A stretch of 64,000 bases of DNA from Planomonospora_B alba (GTDB lineage Bacteria > Actinomycetota > Actinomycetes > Streptosporangiales > Streptosporangiaceae): assembly GCF_039534085.1 (NCBI RefSeq), contig NZ_BAAAUT010000001.1, positions 1-64,000 of the forward strand. Direction: 5' to 3'. The notes below the pieces were generated by a model. It had not been told where the DNA came from and searched no databases. It saw only the letters and a list, made by a program, of their open reading frames with translations. How positions within the stretch are numbered: the stretch's first letter is position 1; every line of letters starts with the position of its first letter. This document shows positions 33,615 to 41,689 of this stretch, piece by piece. The position numbers were made by a program, and so were the translations under genes.

Positions 33615-34619
33615 CTATCCGCCCGGCCGGAGCGGAGGCGGGCCGCCCGCCTCGGACCCGGCGCCGAGGTCCTCGGCGGGGTGGGAGGCCGAACGGTGCC
33701 GGAGCTCGGCTGCGGCGCCGGTGTGTTCGAGGATGAGCTCGGCGACGCGGTGAGGCAGCCCGGGAGAGAAGAACCCGTGGCCCATGCCGGGGATGGTCCG
33801 CAGCCGTGCACCGGGGATCGCCGCCGCGACGGCCTCGCCGTGGGCCGGTGGGCGGAGCGGGTCCGCCGTGCCGTGGATGACGAGCGTCGGTGCCGTGATG
33901 CCGGACAGGGGCACGAGCCGGTCCTCGGTCATCCGCTTGGCGGCCAGGTCGTGGTTGGCGGCGGTGGTCTGGTCGGGGTCTCGTTCGTAGGAGAGCTCGA
34001 CGTTGCGCCGCGCGGCGTCCTCGTCGAATTCGAGGACGTCGCCGTTCAGTATCCGCCACGTCTCGAGAGCTGCCGCGACGCGCTCCCCGGGCGTGGAGGG
34101 GGGTGGCCCGGCGAGGCCGGCGAGGTGCGCCAGGAGCGCCGGCGACGGCGGCGGGAGGTCGTCGGGGTCGGGTGACCGTCCGGACATGGCACGTACCCAC
34201 GCGTCCCCGGCGTCGTGGCCCATCGGGCCCGTCATGATGGCGGTGAGGGTCGTGACGCGCTCAGGGCGGTGCACCGCCAGCCACTGGGCGATCGCCCCGC
34301 CGAGCGAGGCGCCGACGACGTGCGCGGCGGTGACGCCGTGTCCGTCGAGCACGGCTGCGGCGTCGGCCGCCATGTCCGCGAGCGTGTACGGGCGGCTGCC
34401 GAAGTCCACGTGCGTCGACCGGCCGGTGTCGCGATGGTCGAACCGGATGACCTGTCGCCCTCCCCTCACCAGGCATTCCACCAGTTCGTCGGGCCATCCG
34501 ATCCCCTGCGCGGAGGTGCCCATGATGAGCAACACGACCGGATCGCCATCGCTGCCGAAGCGCTCGGTCCACAGGCGAATGTCCGCCGACGTGACGAATT
34601 TCCCTCCGACTGATTCCAT
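33615..34619 (-). CDS. Alpha/beta hydrolase (RdmC/methylesterase-like)
   Basis: Serine hydrolase of 334 aa, closely resembling aclacinomycin methylesterase RdmC and relatives. Shared blocks: VVLLIMG oxyanion region, VIRFDHRDTGRSTHVDFGSRPYTL, nucleophile elbow VVGASLGG, acid LVIHGTADPLRPP and general base PGMGHGF. The last ~30 residues are a low-complexity extension. Such enzymes hydrolyse esters of antibiotics or act as lipases; no polyketide glycoside cluster surrounds it. TAGTTT lies 7 nt before ATG 34619 (leaderless). The promoter sits in a sharply AT-rich 70-bp island with palindromic sequence, suggesting specific regulation or recent acquisition. Confidence 0.9.
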   Translation of the reverse strand: MESVGGKFVTSADIRLWTERFGSDGDPVVLLIMGTSAQGIGWPDELVECLVRGGRQVIRFDHRDTGRSTHVDFGSRPYTLADMAADAAAVLDGHGVTAAHVVGASLGGAIAQWLAVHRPERVTTLTAIMTGPMGHDAGDAWVRAMSGRSPDPDDLPPPSPALLAHLAGLAGPPPSTPGERVAAALETWRILNGDVLEFDEDAARRNVELSYERDPDQTTAANHDLAAKRMTEDRLVPLSGITAPTLVIHGTADPLRPPAHGEAVAAAIPGARLRTIPGMGHGFFSPGLPHRVAELILEHTGAAAELRHRSASHPAEDLGAGSEAGGPPPLRPGG

Positions 34620-34629
34620 GCCGATAAAA

Positions 34630-34650
34630 CTAACGCATCAATATCATTAG
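34630..34650 (-). promoter_or_regulatory. Imperfect palindrome over the hydrolase promoter
   Basis: CTAACG-n9-CATTAG (5 of 6 bases per arm) immediately upstream of, and overlapping, the TAGTTT -10 element of the hydrolase gene; a possible repressor site. Confidence 0.4.
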
Positions 34651-34657
34651 TGCGAAA

Positions 34658-34686
34658 ATGACATAATGACGAAAATATGCTATAAT
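34658..34686 (+). promoter_or_regulatory. Strong sigma70-like promoter pointing right, with no clear gene
   Basis: ATGACA (34658-34663), 17-nt spacer, TATAAT (34681-34686): near-consensus elements, very rare in this GC-rich context. ATGCTAT occurs twice (34676 and 34687 area) around the -10. No convincing coding sequence follows, so it may drive a small RNA or the decayed transposase region. Confidence 0.5.
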
Positions 34687-35057
34687 AATGCTATTCGCGG
34701 AGAACTGTCGCGGCCCCATGGTGGGGAAGAGGAATCGTCCCCTTCGCTGAATCGCCGCCCGGGGTCTGCCGGCCTTCAACCTGTGGATTCGCACCGGGTC
34801 GAAGGGCGGACCGGTCCCTTCCGGACAGCCGCCGATCAGCTGCGGCCGGTGCCGGATCTCCTTCGGTCCCCCGCCTGGCCACCCGCACCGGCTGAGGCCT
34901 TCTCACCCCCGGGCGGGACGCCGCTGGTCACGGCAGGACCGCGGGTACGGCGTTCGCCTGCTGACGTGGAGGGGCTCCCGGTAGACGGATTGACCACCAC
35001 GATCGCGTCCGTCACGGCCGGGAGCCTCGGGTGCCGCCCTGACGCGCCGCGGTCGAT

Positions 35058-35213
35058 GTGTCGCGTCCGACGCCGGCCTGCGCGGCCGGCGTCATCCGCC
35101 GTCACCGCAAAGTGCCCGGCACGCCCCGGCGGCGGTTCGACCCCGGCCGGCGGGCCCTGCTCGTGCCCGTCCGCCTGCGCGAAGGCGAGACGCTCGCCGA
35201 GGTCGCGCCGTAC
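35058..35213 (+). pseudogene. IS5-type transposase N-terminal relic
   Basis: The translation from 35058 contains GVIRRHRKVPGTPRRRFDP followed by GRRALLVPVRLREGETLAEVA, which matches the N-terminal helix-turn-helix region of IS5-group transposases common in Streptomyces (the family pattern is AGLIRRHR... WRKLNPGRQALLVLAYLRKGETFAEV). After LAEVA the similarity stops and the frame ends at 35261 with no DDE domain. No terminal inverted repeats were seen. It is a decayed insertion-sequence fragment. Confidence 0.6.
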
Positions 35214-35287
35214 GAGGCCACCCGAGGCGGAAAAGCCTCACTGAAAACGCATTGCCGATGACATGGGGATCTTCCTACGGTTGCCCC

Positions 35288-35683
35288 ATGACCATTGCAT
35301 ACGAGTGGCGGGGCCACTTCGACAATGTGGCGATCAACGCACTCCACGCAGAAGGCTTCGGCCATGCGCCCCTGAAGGATGACTGGTGGGCCCAGGTCAA
35401 CCGGCACAGCCTCGGGTGGGTCTGCGCCAAGGAGGGCGGCGAACTCGTCGGCTTCGTCAACGTGGCATGGGACGGCGCCGCCCACGCCTTCGTCCTCGAC
35501 ACCCTCGTGGCGAGGAGGGTCCGGCGGCGTGGCGTCGGGACCGAACTCGTCGCCGTCGCCGTCAGGGAGGCCCGCGCGGCCAAGTGCGAATGGCTTCACG
35601 TCGACTTCGACGATCACTTGAAGGACTTCTACTTCGGGGCCTGCGGGTTCCAGCCGACGCATGCCGGCCTCATCGCCCTGTAG
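35288..35683 (+). CDS. GNAT-family N-acetyltransferase
   Basis: Cytosolic acetyl-CoA-dependent acyltransferase of 131 aa. The GNAT core is clear: GELVGFVNVAWDG (beta4), AFVLDTLVARRVRRRGVGTELV with the acetyl-CoA pyrophosphate loop RRRGVG, and the C-terminal FYFGACGF. The substrate is unknown. ATG 35288 is chosen because TACGGT lies 6 nt upstream (leaderless pattern); the longer frame from 35252 runs through the promoter. It lies just after the transposase relic and before an AraC regulator, without evident functional link. Confidence 0.88.
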   Translation: MTIAYEWRGHFDNVAINALHAEGFGHAPLKDDWWAQVNRHSLGWVCAKEGGELVGFVNVAWDGAAHAFVLDTLVARRVRRRGVGTELVAVAVREARAAKCEWLHVDFDDHLKDFYFGACGFQPTHAGLIAL

Positions 35684-35788
35684 CCGGACACGGTGCGGCC
35701 ACCGCTTTCCGGCCCGGACTCCGCGCCCACCGCGGCGCCGGTGAGACCTCTCCGCCGTGGGCGGGTATGCGGGGATATGCTCGCGGGC

Positions 35789-36631
35789 ATGCGAGCGGAC
35801 ACCGCGCCGACGACTCAGGACCACGGCGCCTGGGAGGTGGCGGTCCCCACCGGGGGGCGCGCGATCCCGGGCGTCAGGATGGCCGGCTTCCGCGATCGCT
35901 CCGGCGGGACGTTCGAGGAGCGCATCCCTCCCGGTCCGGCGATCGCGATCGTGATCGACTGCGGCCCGGGCGGCCTCGGACCCCTCGGCGGCGCCGCCGT
36001 CGAGGGCGGCATCGTCGCCGGCATCTGTCCGGCGGCCGCCCGGATGGCCGGACGCGCCATCGACTGCCTCGAACTTCAGGTGGATCCGCCGGCGGCGCCG
36101 GATCTCCTCGGCGTGCCGCCGGCGGAGCTCAACGGCGCGCCGCTCGACCTGGCCGAGCTCTGGGGGCGGGACGCCGGCCGGCTGCGCGCGCGGTTGATCG
36201 AGGCGCGGTCCTGGGACGACCGGTTCGCGCTGGTCCGCGAGGCGCTCGCCCGGCGCCGCCCTTCCCCGTTCCGCGTCGATCCCGAGGTGGCCGACGCGTG
36301 GTGGCGGATCAGGGCCGGCCACGGGCGGGTACCGATCGGCGACCTGCCCGGCCGGTACGGCTGGAGCCGCACGCGGTTCTGGAACCGGTTCAAGTCGCAG
36401 CTCGGCGTCACGCCGAAACGGGCGGCGATGATCGTCAGATTCGACCGGGCGCTCCGCCGGCTCGGCACGGCCGCCAGCGTCGCCGAGGTCGCCGCGGAGA
36501 TCGGCTACGCCGACCAGTCCCACCTCCACCGCGAGGTGCTCGGGTTCACCGGCCGGACCCCGGGCGCGATCGCCTCCGACCCGCTGTGGACGGTCGACAG
36601 CACGGCCTGGACGCTGGCGCACACCGCCTGA
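35789..36631 (+). CDS. AraC-family transcriptional regulator
   Basis: 280-aa regulator. The N-terminal half (to ~170) looks like the cupin-type sensing domain found in small AraC proteins; the C-terminal half carries the two helix-turn-helix motifs: DLPGRYGWSRTRFWNRFKSQLGVTPKRAAMIVRF and VAEVAAEIGYADQSHLHREVLGFTGRTPGAI. Start ATG 35789 has TATGCT 7 nt upstream, favouring it over ATG 35777, which overlaps that element. It precedes and is codirectional with a DrrAB-type ABC exporter by 131 nt and probably controls it. Confidence 0.88.
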   Translation: MRADTAPTTQDHGAWEVAVPTGGRAIPGVRMAGFRDRSGGTFEERIPPGPAIAIVIDCGPGGLGPLGGAAVEGGIVAGICPAAARMAGRAIDCLELQVDPPAAPDLLGVPPAELNGAPLDLAELWGRDAGRLRARLIEARSWDDRFALVREALARRRPSPFRVDPEVADAWWRIRAGHGRVPIGDLPGRYGWSRTRFWNRFKSQLGVTPKRAAMIVRFDRALRRLGTAASVAEVAAEIGYADQSHLHREVLGFTGRTPGAIASDPLWTVDSTAWTLAHTA

Positions 36632-36762
36632 ACATTCGTCCAAGACGGCGGCTCCGGCGCCGGGCACGCTGTCCCCATGACATCGCCGACAGGAAGACCG
36701 GTGCACCGGCCGGGGCGCGCCTCGCCGGGCACGTGCCCGCCGCGCGGGGGAGACGCCGCGCC

Positions 36763-37743
36763 ATGAGCCACGAGACACCGGCGATCGAGACCCGGGGCCT
36801 GCTCAAGGTCTTCGGCGCCCGCCGGGCGGTCGACGCCGTCGACCTCGCGGTGCCCGGAGGGTGCGTCTACTCCGTGCTCGGGCCCAACGGGGCGGGGAAG
36901 ACGACCATGATCCGGATGATCGCCACGTTGATCCGCCCCGACGGCGGCACCGCCCGCGTGCTGGGGCACGACGTCGCCGCCGAGGCTGCCCGGGTCAGAG
37001 CGCGCATCGCGCTCACCGGGCAGTTCGCGTCCCTCGACGAGGACCTGACCGGGCTCGAGAACCTCATCCTGCTCGCCCGCCTGCGCGGGCACCGGGGCAG
37101 GGCGGCCAGGAAGCGCGCCGCCGACCTGCTGGAGGCCTTCGACCTGAGCGCGGCCGCCAGGCGGGAGGTGAAGACCTACTCCGGCGGCATGCGGCGCCGG
37201 CTCGACATCGCCGGCTCCCTCGTCGTCCGTCCCGACCTGCTGATGCTCGACGAGCCGACGACCGGCCTGGATCCGCGCAGCCGCGGCCAGGTGTGGGAGA
37301 GCGTGCGGGCGCTCGTCGGCGTCGGCACCACCGTCCTGCTGACCACGCAGTACCTCGAAGAGGCCGACCAGCTCGCCGACCGCATCGCCGTCGTGGACCA
37401 CGGCCGCGTCATCGCCGAGGGCACGAGCGGCCGGCTCAAGGCGCTGGTCGGCGGGGGCACGCTGCGCGTGCGGGTCACCGACGGCGCCGACCGCCCGGAG
37501 ATCGCCCGGCTCCTGGCGGCCATGCTCGGCGCCGCCCCCGTCCTGGAGCCGGATCCCGCCGCGCTCTCCGTGCGGGTGGACGATCCGGCCGCGGTCGCGA
37601 GCGCGCTCGCGGACATCACCGGGCGCGGGCTCGGCATCGGCGAGTACGCACTGGCCCAGCCGAGTCTCGACGAGGTGTTCCTGGCCCTCACCGGAGAACC
37701 GGCCGACGGCCCCGTGCCAGGCCGTGAGGAGGCATCGACGTGA
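36763..37743 (+). CDS. ABC exporter ATP-binding protein (DrrA-like)
   Basis: ATPase subunit of an ABC-2 exporter, 326 aa. Walker A GPNGAGKTTM, signature TYSGGMRRRLDIA, Walker B LLMLDEPTTGLDP, and the H-loop replaced by a Gln (TTQYLEEAD) as in DrrA. The C-terminal ~90 residues form the DUF4162-like domain usual for drug-resistance ATPases of this type. GGGGGAGA lies ~10 nt before ATG 36763. Its stop overlaps the GTG of the permease gene (GTGA), so the pair is coupled. Likely exports an antibiotic or other hydrophobic compound; AraC regulator just upstream. Confidence 0.93.
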   Translation: MSHETPAIETRGLLKVFGARRAVDAVDLAVPGGCVYSVLGPNGAGKTTMIRMIATLIRPDGGTARVLGHDVAAEAARVRARIALTGQFASLDEDLTGLENLILLARLRGHRGRAARKRAADLLEAFDLSAAARREVKTYSGGMRRRLDIAGSLVVRPDLLMLDEPTTGLDPRSRGQVWESVRALVGVGTTVLLTTQYLEEADQLADRIAVVDHGRVIAEGTSGRLKALVGGGTLRVRVTDGADRPEIARLLAAMLGAAPVLEPDPAALSVRVDDPAAVASALADITGRGLGIGEYALAQPSLDEVFLALTGEPADGPVPGREEAST

Positions 37744-38588
37744 CCGTCCGGCAGACCACCGAACGCCCGGCGTCCGAGCTCGACACCCGGCTGATCTCCG
37801 CGGTCACCGGCGCGCCGCCGCCGGGCGCGGGTGCGGGCGCGCTCCGCGCGACGCTGGCCTTCACCTGGCGCGCCCTGCTGAAGATCAAGCATGTTCCCGA
37901 GCAGCTCCTCGACGCCACGCTGTTCCCGATCATGTTCACGCTGATGTTCACGTACGTGTTCGGCGGGGCGATGATCGGATCACCGGAAGCGTATCTGCGC
38001 TACGCGCTGCCGGGGATCCTCGCCCAGACGGTCGTCTTCATCACGATGTACACGGCCGTGACCCTCAACACCGACATCGAAAGGGGTTCCTTCGACCGCT
38101 TCCGCTCGCAGCCGGTCTGGCGTCCGGCACCGCTCGTCGGCGCGCTGCTGGGCGACACGCTGCGCTACGGCGTCGCCTCCGCGTTCGTGCTCGGCATCTC
38201 GATTCTGATCGGATACCGGGCGCCCGGCGGTCTCGCGGGCGTCGCCGGGGCCATCACGCTGCTGGTGGTCTTCTGCTCCGCGCTGAGCTGGCTCTGGCTG
38301 ATCGTCGGCCTCACCGTGCGGACCCCGGCCGCCGTCATGGGGGCGTCCACCATGATCCTCTTCCCGCTGACCTTCGTGAGCTCGGCGTTCGCGCCGCCGG
38401 AGACCATGCCCGCCTGGGTGCGGGAGTTCGTGGCGGTCAACCCGGTGACGCTCCTCGTCGAGGCGGCGCGCGGCCTCCTCGACGGCGTGCCCGACGCCGG
38501 GGACGTCACGCGCGTCCTGGCCGTCTCCGGGGCCATGACGGTCGTGTTCGCTCCGATCGCGCTCTGGTTCTACAACCGCAGGACCTGA
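37740..38588 (+). CDS. ABC-2 type permease (DrrB-like)
   Basis: Membrane subunit partner of the preceding ATPase, 282 aa with six TM helices. Typical of DrrB: FTWRALLKIKHVPEQLLDATLFPIMFTLMFTYVFGGAM at the start, MTLNTDIERGSFDRFRSQPVWRPAPLVG-like coupling region (ITMYTAVTLNTDIERG seen), and the C-terminal FVSSAFAPPETMPAWVREFVAVNPVT. GTG 37740 overlaps the ATPase stop. No biosynthetic genes for a cognate antibiotic adjoin, so a general self-protection role is as likely as a specific one. Confidence 0.92.
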   Translation: MTVRQTTERPASELDTRLISAVTGAPPPGAGAGALRATLAFTWRALLKIKHVPEQLLDATLFPIMFTLMFTYVFGGAMIGSPEAYLRYALPGILAQTVVFITMYTAVTLNTDIERGSFDRFRSQPVWRPAPLVGALLGDTLRYGVASAFVLGISILIGYRAPGGLAGVAGAITLLVVFCSALSWLWLIVGLTVRTPAAVMGASTMILFPLTFVSSAFAPPETMPAWVREFVAVNPVTLLVEAARGLLDGVPDAGDVTRVLAVSGAMTVVFAPIALWFYNRRT

Positions 38589-38711
38589 GCGGTCCCCGTC
38601 ACCCCACGCGCCCGCGACCCGGCGCGTCACCGCACACGCCCGCGATCCGGCGCCCCGAGGCGGCCGAGGACCGCTTCCCCGCCGCCGGCCGATCGGTTCA
38701 GGACGGAACCG

Positions 38712-39395
38712 TCACGGCCGGGGCGCCGGTGCGGAGCGTGCGACGCGGAACCCCACGTCGTCGATCCGGAAGGTCGGGTGGCTGCGGCGCCGTACCGAGG
38801 CGCGGCAGCTCCAGTGCTCGTCGGACCACCCGCCCCCGCGGAGCACCCGGTACGTGCCGTAGACCTCGGCGTCGTAGACGTCCCAGCACCAGTCCCAGAC
38901 ATTGCCCAGCATGTCGTGCAGGCCCCACGCGTTGGGCAGCCGGCCGCCCACGGCGTGGACCCGCCCGCCGGAGTTCCCGCGGTACCAGGCGATCTCGTCG
39001 AGCGGGCCGTAGCGCGGGCCCGCGGTGCCGGCACGGCAGGCGTGCTCCCACTCGGCCTCGGTCGGCAGCCGGTACCCGTCGGCGGAGGGGTCCCACTCGA
39101 CCGCCCCGCCGTCGGCGCCGAGGCGGTAGGCGGGCGTCAGCCCCTCCTGCAGGGACGAGGCGACGCAGAAGCGGACCGCGTCCCACCACGAGACGCCCTC
39201 GACGGGCAGCCGGTCGCCCCGGGCGCTGCTCGGCCGCTCACCGGTGACCCGCGCGTACCACGCCTGGGTGACGGGGAACGCCGACATCCGGAACGGCGCG
39301 ACCTCGACCGGCCAGCTGCGCCGCGTCCGCCGGTCCGACAGCGTCACCCGCCCCGGAGGGACGGCGACCAGCTCGTTTCCCGCGTCCACTGCCAC
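38712..39395 (-). CDS. SUMF1/FGE-sulfatase-domain protein lacking one catalytic Cys
   Basis: Protein of 227 aa made of one formylglycine-generating-enzyme-type (SUMF1) domain: VTLSDRRTRRSWPVEVAPFRMSAFPVT, PVEGVSWWDAVRFC, YRLPTEAEWEHACRAGT, NAWGLHDMLGNVWDWCWD, and VLRGGGWSD before EHWSCRAS. In true FGE two Cys coordinate copper in this last region; here only the second is kept (WSC) and the first is replaced by Asp/Glu, so sulfatase activation is doubtful. No sulfatase gene adjoins. GTG 39395 or 39389 could start; no strong RBS. Function unassigned; related domains serve in ergothioneine and natural-product enzymes. Confidence 0.8.
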   Translation of the reverse strand: MAVDAGNELVAVPPGRVTLSDRRTRRSWPVEVAPFRMSAFPVTQAWYARVTGERPSSARGDRLPVEGVSWWDAVRFCVASSLQEGLTPAYRLGADGGAVEWDPSADGYRLPTEAEWEHACRAGTAGPRYGPLDEIAWYRGNSGGRVHAVGGRLPNAWGLHDMLGNVWDWCWDVYDAEVYGTYRVLRGGGWSDEHWSCRASVRRRSHPTFRIDDVGFRVARSAPAPRP

Positions 39396-39547
39396 GGCGG
39401 ACCAGCCTACCGGTGCCCTGCGATCCCTCCGCGGCCCCCACCCCGGGGAGCCGCGGAGACGGCCGGCGGCGAGGGGCGGCGGCGGACCCCGCCGGGAGGT
39501 GCCGACCGGGAGGTGTCCGGCGGACGCCAGGGGGAACACCGCATCCC

Positions 39548-40342
39548 ATGCGCATCGATCTCACGGGAAAGACCGCTCTGGTGACGGGATCGACCCAGGG
39601 CATCGGCGCGGCGATCGCCACCGGCCTGGCCCGCGCCGGGGCGCGCGTCGGTGTCAACGGGAGATCCGGGGAGTCGGTGGGCGCGGCCGTCGAGCGCATG
39701 CGCGCCGAGATCCCGGACGCCGACCTGGTCCCCGCGGCCGGCGACGTCGCCACCGACGAGGGCACCCGGCAGGTCCTGTCGGCGCTGCCGGAGGCCGACA
39801 TCCTCATCAACAACCTCGGCATCTTCGGCGCCCGGCCCGCCCTCGACATCAGCGACGACGAATGGCGCCGCTACTTCGAGGTCAACGTGCTGGCCGCGGT
39901 CCGCCTGACCCGCGCCTACCTGCCCGGCATGACCGGGCGGTCCTGGGGGCGCGTCCAGTACATCGCCAGCGACTCGGCCGTCGTCATCCCGGCGGAGATG
40001 ATCCACTACGGCATGACCAAGACCGCGCTCCTGGCGGTCTCACGCGGCTTCGCCAAGGAGGCGGCGGGCACCGGGGTCACGGTGAACTGCGTGATCGCCG
40101 GCCCCACGCACACCGGCGGCGTCGAGGAGTTCGTCTACCAGCTCGTCGACCGCGACCTCCCGTGGGAGGAGGCGCAGCGCGCCTTCATGCGCGAGCACCG
40201 CCCGCAGTCGCTGCTCCAGCGCCTGATCGAGCCCGAGGAGATCGCCAACATGGTCGTCTACCTGAGCTCCCCCCTCGCCTCCGCCACCACGGGCGGGGCG
40301 GTCCGGGTCGACGGCGGCTACGTGGACGCGATCCTCCCGTGA
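39548..40342 (+). CDS. Short-chain dehydrogenase/reductase
   Basis: Classical SDR oxidoreductase, 264 aa. TGSTQGIG binds NAD(P), NNLG supports the cofactor, catalytic Ser is in YIASDSAVV, and Tyr/Lys are in YGMTKTAL. The loop after residue 190 is long (VEEFVYQLVDRDLPWEEAQRAFM), seen in a subgroup of SDRs annotated as oxidoreductases of unknown substrate. ATG 39548 follows an AGGGGGAA stretch about 12 nt away. No coupled neighbours; divergent from the SUMF1 gene by 152 nt. Confidence 0.9.
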   Translation: MRIDLTGKTALVTGSTQGIGAAIATGLARAGARVGVNGRSGESVGAAVERMRAEIPDADLVPAAGDVATDEGTRQVLSALPEADILINNLGIFGARPALDISDDEWRRYFEVNVLAAVRLTRAYLPGMTGRSWGRVQYIASDSAVVIPAEMIHYGMTKTALLAVSRGFAKEAAGTGVTVNCVIAGPTHTGGVEEFVYQLVDRDLPWEEAQRAFMREHRPQSLLQRLIEPEEIANMVVYLSSPLASATTGGAVRVDGGYVDAILP

Positions 40343-40443
40343 CCGGCCCCCGGAAGGGGGCCTCCCCGGGGACGGTGCGATCCCGTAGCGCCGGGACCGG
40401 ACACGGCCGGAGGACCCGTCCGCCGCGAGCGGCCCGGCGGGTC

Positions 40444-40743
40444 TCACTCCCGCACGGGGAGGGCGGTGAGGCCGGCGGGCTCCTCCTGGGCGAAGGCGAT
40501 CACGATGTATCTGCCGTTGGCGTAGCTGACCACCGGACGTCCGAGCATCTCGCCCACCCTGCGGGCGACGCTCTGGAACAGCTCCGCCGTCTCCGGGGTG
40601 TCGGCGCTCACCCTGAACCGCCCGGCGGTGGCCAGGTGCTCGGCGACGAGGGGGGCGAAGTTAGCCTCGGCCCGGATCCTCTCCTCCGCGCTGAGGGGGG
40701 TGCGCCGGAGCGCGGGCCGCGTGCCGTGGGGGTCGGAGGTCAT
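40444..40743 (-). CDS. Hypothetical protein, 99 aa
   Basis: Not recognised. Small soluble protein, with a predicted helix-strand-strand build: LSAEERIRAEANFAPLVAEHLATAG, then RFRVSADTPETAELFQSVARRVGEMLG and RPVVSYANGRYIVIAF. Compact size suggests a regulatory or DNA-associated role, but there is no motif. ATG 40743 is well placed behind GAGGAG (7 nt), preferable to the in-frame GTG at 40746. Stand-alone gene between an SDR and a membrane protein. Confidence 0.7.
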   Translation of the reverse strand: MTSDPHGTRPALRRTPLSAEERIRAEANFAPLVAEHLATAGRFRVSADTPETAELFQSVARRVGEMLGRPVVSYANGRYIVIAFAQEEPAGLTALPVRE

Positions 40744-40923
40744 CACCGGGCTCCTCGTGTTCGCCGTTTCCCCCAGGATGCCACCGGCCGCCCGCCTCCG
40801 GGCCGGTCACCGGGCGGCCGGTGACCGCGCGGGCACCCGCCCGGCGCCCCTTTCCGGACGCGCGGAACGGGCGGTGAGCGGTCCGGGGCGGAACCGATCG
40901 TTCCGCCGGCGCGTTGGCCCGGT

Positions 40924-41523
40924 ATGACGGTGACGGGACCGGCGGCACCGGGCGGCCGGGCACGGGGACGACCGGCGGTGCACCCGGCGTACGTCACGTG
41001 CGTGTGCACCGCCGCCTACGGCCTGATGAAACTCGCCCAGGCGCTGGGCGCGAACGCCCTGGCGGACAAGGACCCGCTCCCGCCGGACCTGCGGCAGCGG
41101 CTGCTCGCGCGCGACCCGTTGTTCGTGGCCAGCCACTGGGTGCTGTTCACCGTCGCGGTCGTCGGCGTCGTCGTCGCGCTGGCGACCGTGCGCCCGTGGG
41201 GAAGGCGCTTCCCGCGCCGGATCCTGCTCACCGCCGCGTGGACGGCGGGGATCTTCATGATCGTGCGGTCCTTCGGCCCGGTGGGCTTCGGCTTCATCGG
41301 CGACGCGCTGGTGCTCACCGGCCTGCGTCCGCCCCCGCCGCAGCATGCCGCGCCGGCCCGCGAGCTGGCGCGCTGGGATTTGATGCTCTGGTCGCCGTTC
41401 TTCCTGGTGTGGGGCCTGTCGTGGACGGCGACCGCCCGGCGGCTCACCCGCACGGTCCGGGGAGAGCGCAAGACCGGAGCCGGCGGAGGGCGGGCCGGCG
41501 GCACCGCCGCACCTCCCCGGTGA
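40924..41523 (+). CDS. Four-TM membrane protein (DUF3995-like)
   Basis: Integral membrane protein, 199 aa, with four hydrophobic helices (about residues 22-42, 67-88, 100-120 and 150-168). The pattern AYGLMKLAQALG near the first helix resembles DUF3995 proteins of actinomycetes, whose function is unknown. N- and C-termini are Gly/Arg-rich and probably cytosolic. No clear RBS or -10 at ATG 40924. Located just upstream of the molybdenum-cofactor genes but with a 166-nt gap, so linkage is doubtful. Confidence 0.7.
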   Translation: MTVTGPAAPGGRARGRPAVHPAYVTCVCTAAYGLMKLAQALGANALADKDPLPPDLRQRLLARDPLFVASHWVLFTVAVVGVVVALATVRPWGRRFPRRILLTAAWTAGIFMIVRSFGPVGFGFIGDALVLTGLRPPPPQHAAPARELARWDLMLWSPFFLVWGLSWTATARRLTRTVRGERKTGAGGGRAGGTAAPPR

Positions 41524-41689
41524 TCCCGGACCGGGACCGCCGCGCCGTACGGCCCGCGCCGCAAGTCCCGTACGGCCGGCGGAATCACCCGGGCGGCGCG
41601 ATCGTTGTCAGGCTGGGAGGTCCGGTTTTTGGGCGGCTGAGGGGGTCGGCCTTAGGCTGGCTCCCTGTCTGGACGACGACGGATGAGGG

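Larger units (their letters stand above)
34620..35057. other. AT-rich promoter island followed by unassigned DNA
   Basis: Bases 34620-34695 are strongly AT-rich against a GC-rich background and hold promoters in both directions plus repeats. From 34696 to 35057 GC content returns to normal, and I see no credible gene; the open frames there have no recognisable product. Confidence 0.5.

Noticed and set aside
34666..35244. 192-codon plus-strand frame after the orphan promoter
   Set aside because: No homology-like pattern, Pro/Arg-rich composition, and a different frame over the same bases resembles a transposase.
38712..39395. Formylglycine-generating enzyme for sulfatases
   Set aside because: One of the two essential Cys is missing and no sulfatase is near, so only the domain name is given.
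41590..41689. Possible molybdenum-cofactor riboswitch upstream of moaA
   Set aside because: I could not fit the sequence to the known Moco RNA fold by eye; a covariance search would decide.
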